A stretch of DNA of 64,000 nucleotides from Vreelandella malpeensis. Lineage in GTDB: Bacteria > Pseudomonadota > Gammaproteobacteria > Pseudomonadales > Halomonadaceae. A model generated the notes under the pieces. The model did no database searches, was not told where the DNA came from, and saw nothing but the letters and a program-made list of their open reading frames with translations. Below are positions 61,298-64,000 of this stretch, piece after piece. Every line of letters begins with the position of its first letter. Position 1 is the stretch's first letter. A program made the translations under genes and the position numbers. The stretch covers positions 248,001 through 312,000 of the forward strand of contig NZ_WHVL01000004.1 of the NCBI RefSeq assembly GCF_020622355.1, read 5' to 3'.

Positions 61298-61632
61298 TCG
61301 AGCTGGTCAATGCGTCCGGCGTGTCGCTTTCCCAGCGTGACGACACGCTGTTCGTCGAGGGCGACATGAGCATTCACGCAGCGGCCCCGGTGGCCGCTGC
61401 GGGCGTCGAGTGGCTCGAAAAGGCTCAGACGCCCTCGGTCACCTTTGACTTCACCGGCGTAACGAGTGCCAGCAGTGCCGCGCTCAGCGTGCTGTTCGAA
61501 TGGCTTCGCGGGTGCGAGCGCCGGGCGCTTCCCGTCGAGCGCATTGCGCTCTCTTCCCCCCTGATGCGTCTCGCCGCGTTCGCCGAACTCGAGGCCCTGA
61601 TCCTCGACCCGCGCCACGCTCTGCCCCATTGA
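61294..61632 (+). CDS. mlaB: STAS-domain protein MlaB
   Basis: The small cytoplasmic STAS protein (112 aa) that binds MlaF and is needed for its activity. The family stretch TFDFTGVTSASSAALSVLFEWLRGCERRALPVE is present. The GTG start overlaps the mlaC stop (GTGA), with GGAGG upstream. Confidence 0.92.
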   Translation: MIELVNASGVSLSQRDDTLFVEGDMSIHAAAPVAAAGVEWLEKAQTPSVTFDFTGVTSASSAALSVLFEWLRGCERRALPVERIALSSPLMRLAAFAELEALILDPRHALPH

Positions 61633-61737
61633 GCGGCGCTCGCCAGCTCGGCATCGCCAAGCGGGGCGCTTTTCTTTATCATGTCGCCTGCCTTTTTTCT
61701 TACATTCACGGACGACCCCACAGGAGCTTGCCGTCTC

Positions 61738-63262
<1,525 letters not shown>

Positions 63263-63289
63263 CCACGCGAACAACCATGGGCCCAAACC

Positions 63290-63946
63290 ATGAGCAAGCA
63301 ACTGATTCTGGCGCTCTCCAAGGGGCGCATTCTCGAGGAAACGCTGCCGCTTCTGGCCGACGCCGGCATCACGCCGGCGGAGGATCTCGGCAAGAGCCGC
63401 AAGCTCTTGTTCGACACCAACTTGCCGGACGTGAAGCTGGTGGTGATTCGCGCCACCGACGTGCCCACCTACGTGCAGCTCGGCGCAGCGGATCTCGGCA
63501 TCGCCGGCAAGGACGTGCTGCTCGAACACGGGGCTGAAGGGCTCTACGAGCCGGTCGATCTCGATATTGCCCGCTGTCGTCTGATGACCGCCGGTGTCAC
63601 CGGCCAGGCCCCGCTCAAGGCGCGCCGCCGGGTGGCCACCAAGTTCGTCAACGTGGCAAGGCGCTACTACGCCGAGCAGGGCATCCAGGCCGAGGTGATC
63701 AAGCTTTATGGGGCGATGGAACTGGCCCCCTTGATGAATCTGGCCGACGAGATCGTAGACATCGTCGATACCGGTAACACCCTGCGCGCCAACGGCATGG
63801 AGCCGCGCGAGCTGATCGCCGAGATCAGCACGCGCCTGGTGGTCAACAAGGCAGCCATGACCATGAAGCACGAGCGCATCAAGCCGCTGCTGGCGCGACT
63901 CGACAGCGCTGTCAAACACCGCAAGGCCGAGCTTGCGAAGGGATGA
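63290..63946 (+). CDS. hisG: ATP phosphoribosyltransferase, short form HisG
   Basis: The catalytic subunit for the first step of histidine synthesis, joining ATP and PRPP. At 218 aa it is the short form that lacks the C-terminal regulatory domain and so needs HisZ, which is encoded at 20231. [17 protein letters not shown], the [14 protein letters not shown] segment and the PRPP loop [16 protein letters not shown] are clear. It lies 27 bases after murA and is followed by hisD. Confidence 0.97.
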   Translation: MSKQLILALSKGRILEETLPLLADAGITPAEDLGKSRKLLFDTNLPDVKLVVIRATDVPTYVQLGAADLGIAGKDVLLEHGAEGLYEPVDLDIARCRLMTAGVTGQAPLKARRRVATKFVNVARRYYAEQGIQAEVIKLYGAMELAPLMNLADEIVDIVDTGNTLRANGMEPRELIAEISTRLVVNKAAMTMKHERIKPLLARLDSAVKHRKAELAKG

Positions 63947-63956
63947 GAGGTCAATG

Positions 63957-64000
63957 ATGAGCGACAACCCGGTCACGATCCATCGGCTATCCACCGCCGA
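63957..64000 (+). CDS. hisD: Histidinol dehydrogenase, 5' end (partial)
   Basis: Only the first 14 or so codons are present, reading MSDNPVTIHRLSTA, then the window ends. The RLSTAD-like start and the position right after hisG fit HisD. GAGAGG lies six bases before this ATG; another ATG is one codon earlier. Confidence 0.75.
   Translation, partial: MSDNPVTIHRLSTA

Overview
The window is a gene-dense, high-GC chromosomal segment from a gammaproteobacterium. Gene order and protein style point to the Oceanospirillales, most likely a Halomonas-type bacterium. The clues are a short HisG paired with HisZ, EpmA-type EF-P modification, the hisZ-purA junction, and PTSNtr, Lpt and Mla loci in the enterobacterial and pseudomonad arrangement. 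The species cannot be named from the sequence alone. I see about 60 protein genes. I see no rRNA, tRNA, insertion sequence, prophage, integron or CRISPR array.

Layout. (1) 1-1433: the 3' end of efp, a terminator, then epmA. (2) 1435-4911: an EmrAB-type efflux pair (minus) divergent from a TetR-family regulator, with a perfect palindrome between them. (3) 4892-9493: psd, a RhdA-type rhodanese and rsgA (minus), orn (plus), queG (minus). (4) 9624-22719: one long plus-strand block nnr-tsaE-amiB-mutL-miaA-hfq-hflX-hflK-hflC, a terminator, then hisZ-purA. (5) 22809-31724: a mixed segment with a corrinoid adenosyltransferase, yajQ, pepN, a YegS-like lipid kinase, an unrecognised acidic coiled-coil lipoprotein, a cold-shock protein, a LysE exporter and the lytic transglycosylase slt. 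(6) 31982-38871: htpG behind a consensus heat-shock promoter, gpsA-sixA, and gatCAB on the minus strand. (7) 39097-50999: mreBCD-maf-rng-yhdP-tldD, with darP (minus) and pmbA. (8) 51081-58157: the minus-strand cluster kdsD-kdsC-lptC-lptA-lptB-rpoN-hpf-ptsN-rapZ-ptsO. (9) 58433-64000: the divergent plus-strand run mlaFEDCB-ibaG-murA-hisG and the start of hisD.

How the genes work together. The strongest theme is envelope building and maintenance. It includes KDO synthesis (kdsD, kdsC), LPS transport (lptABC), phospholipid transport (mlaFEDCB, yhdP), phosphatidylethanolamine synthesis (psd, with gpsA supplying glycerol-3-phosphate), peptidoglycan synthesis and turnover (murA, amiB, slt, mreBCD) and RapZ. 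A second theme is translation and RNA: efp/epmA, rsgA, orn, queG, tsaE, miaA, hfq, hflX, gatCAB, rng, hpf and darP. rpoN sits with ptsN and ptsO, the nitrogen-related phosphotransfer system.

No clearly undescribed multi-gene system is visible; this is mostly core genome. The items most worth a second look are a -24/-12 (sigma-54) promoter match just upstream of rpoN itself, the repeated coiled-coil lipoprotein at 27810, an exact 22-bp tandem duplication inside the mla operon, a MutL with the endonuclease motif, and the palindromic operator of the efflux module.
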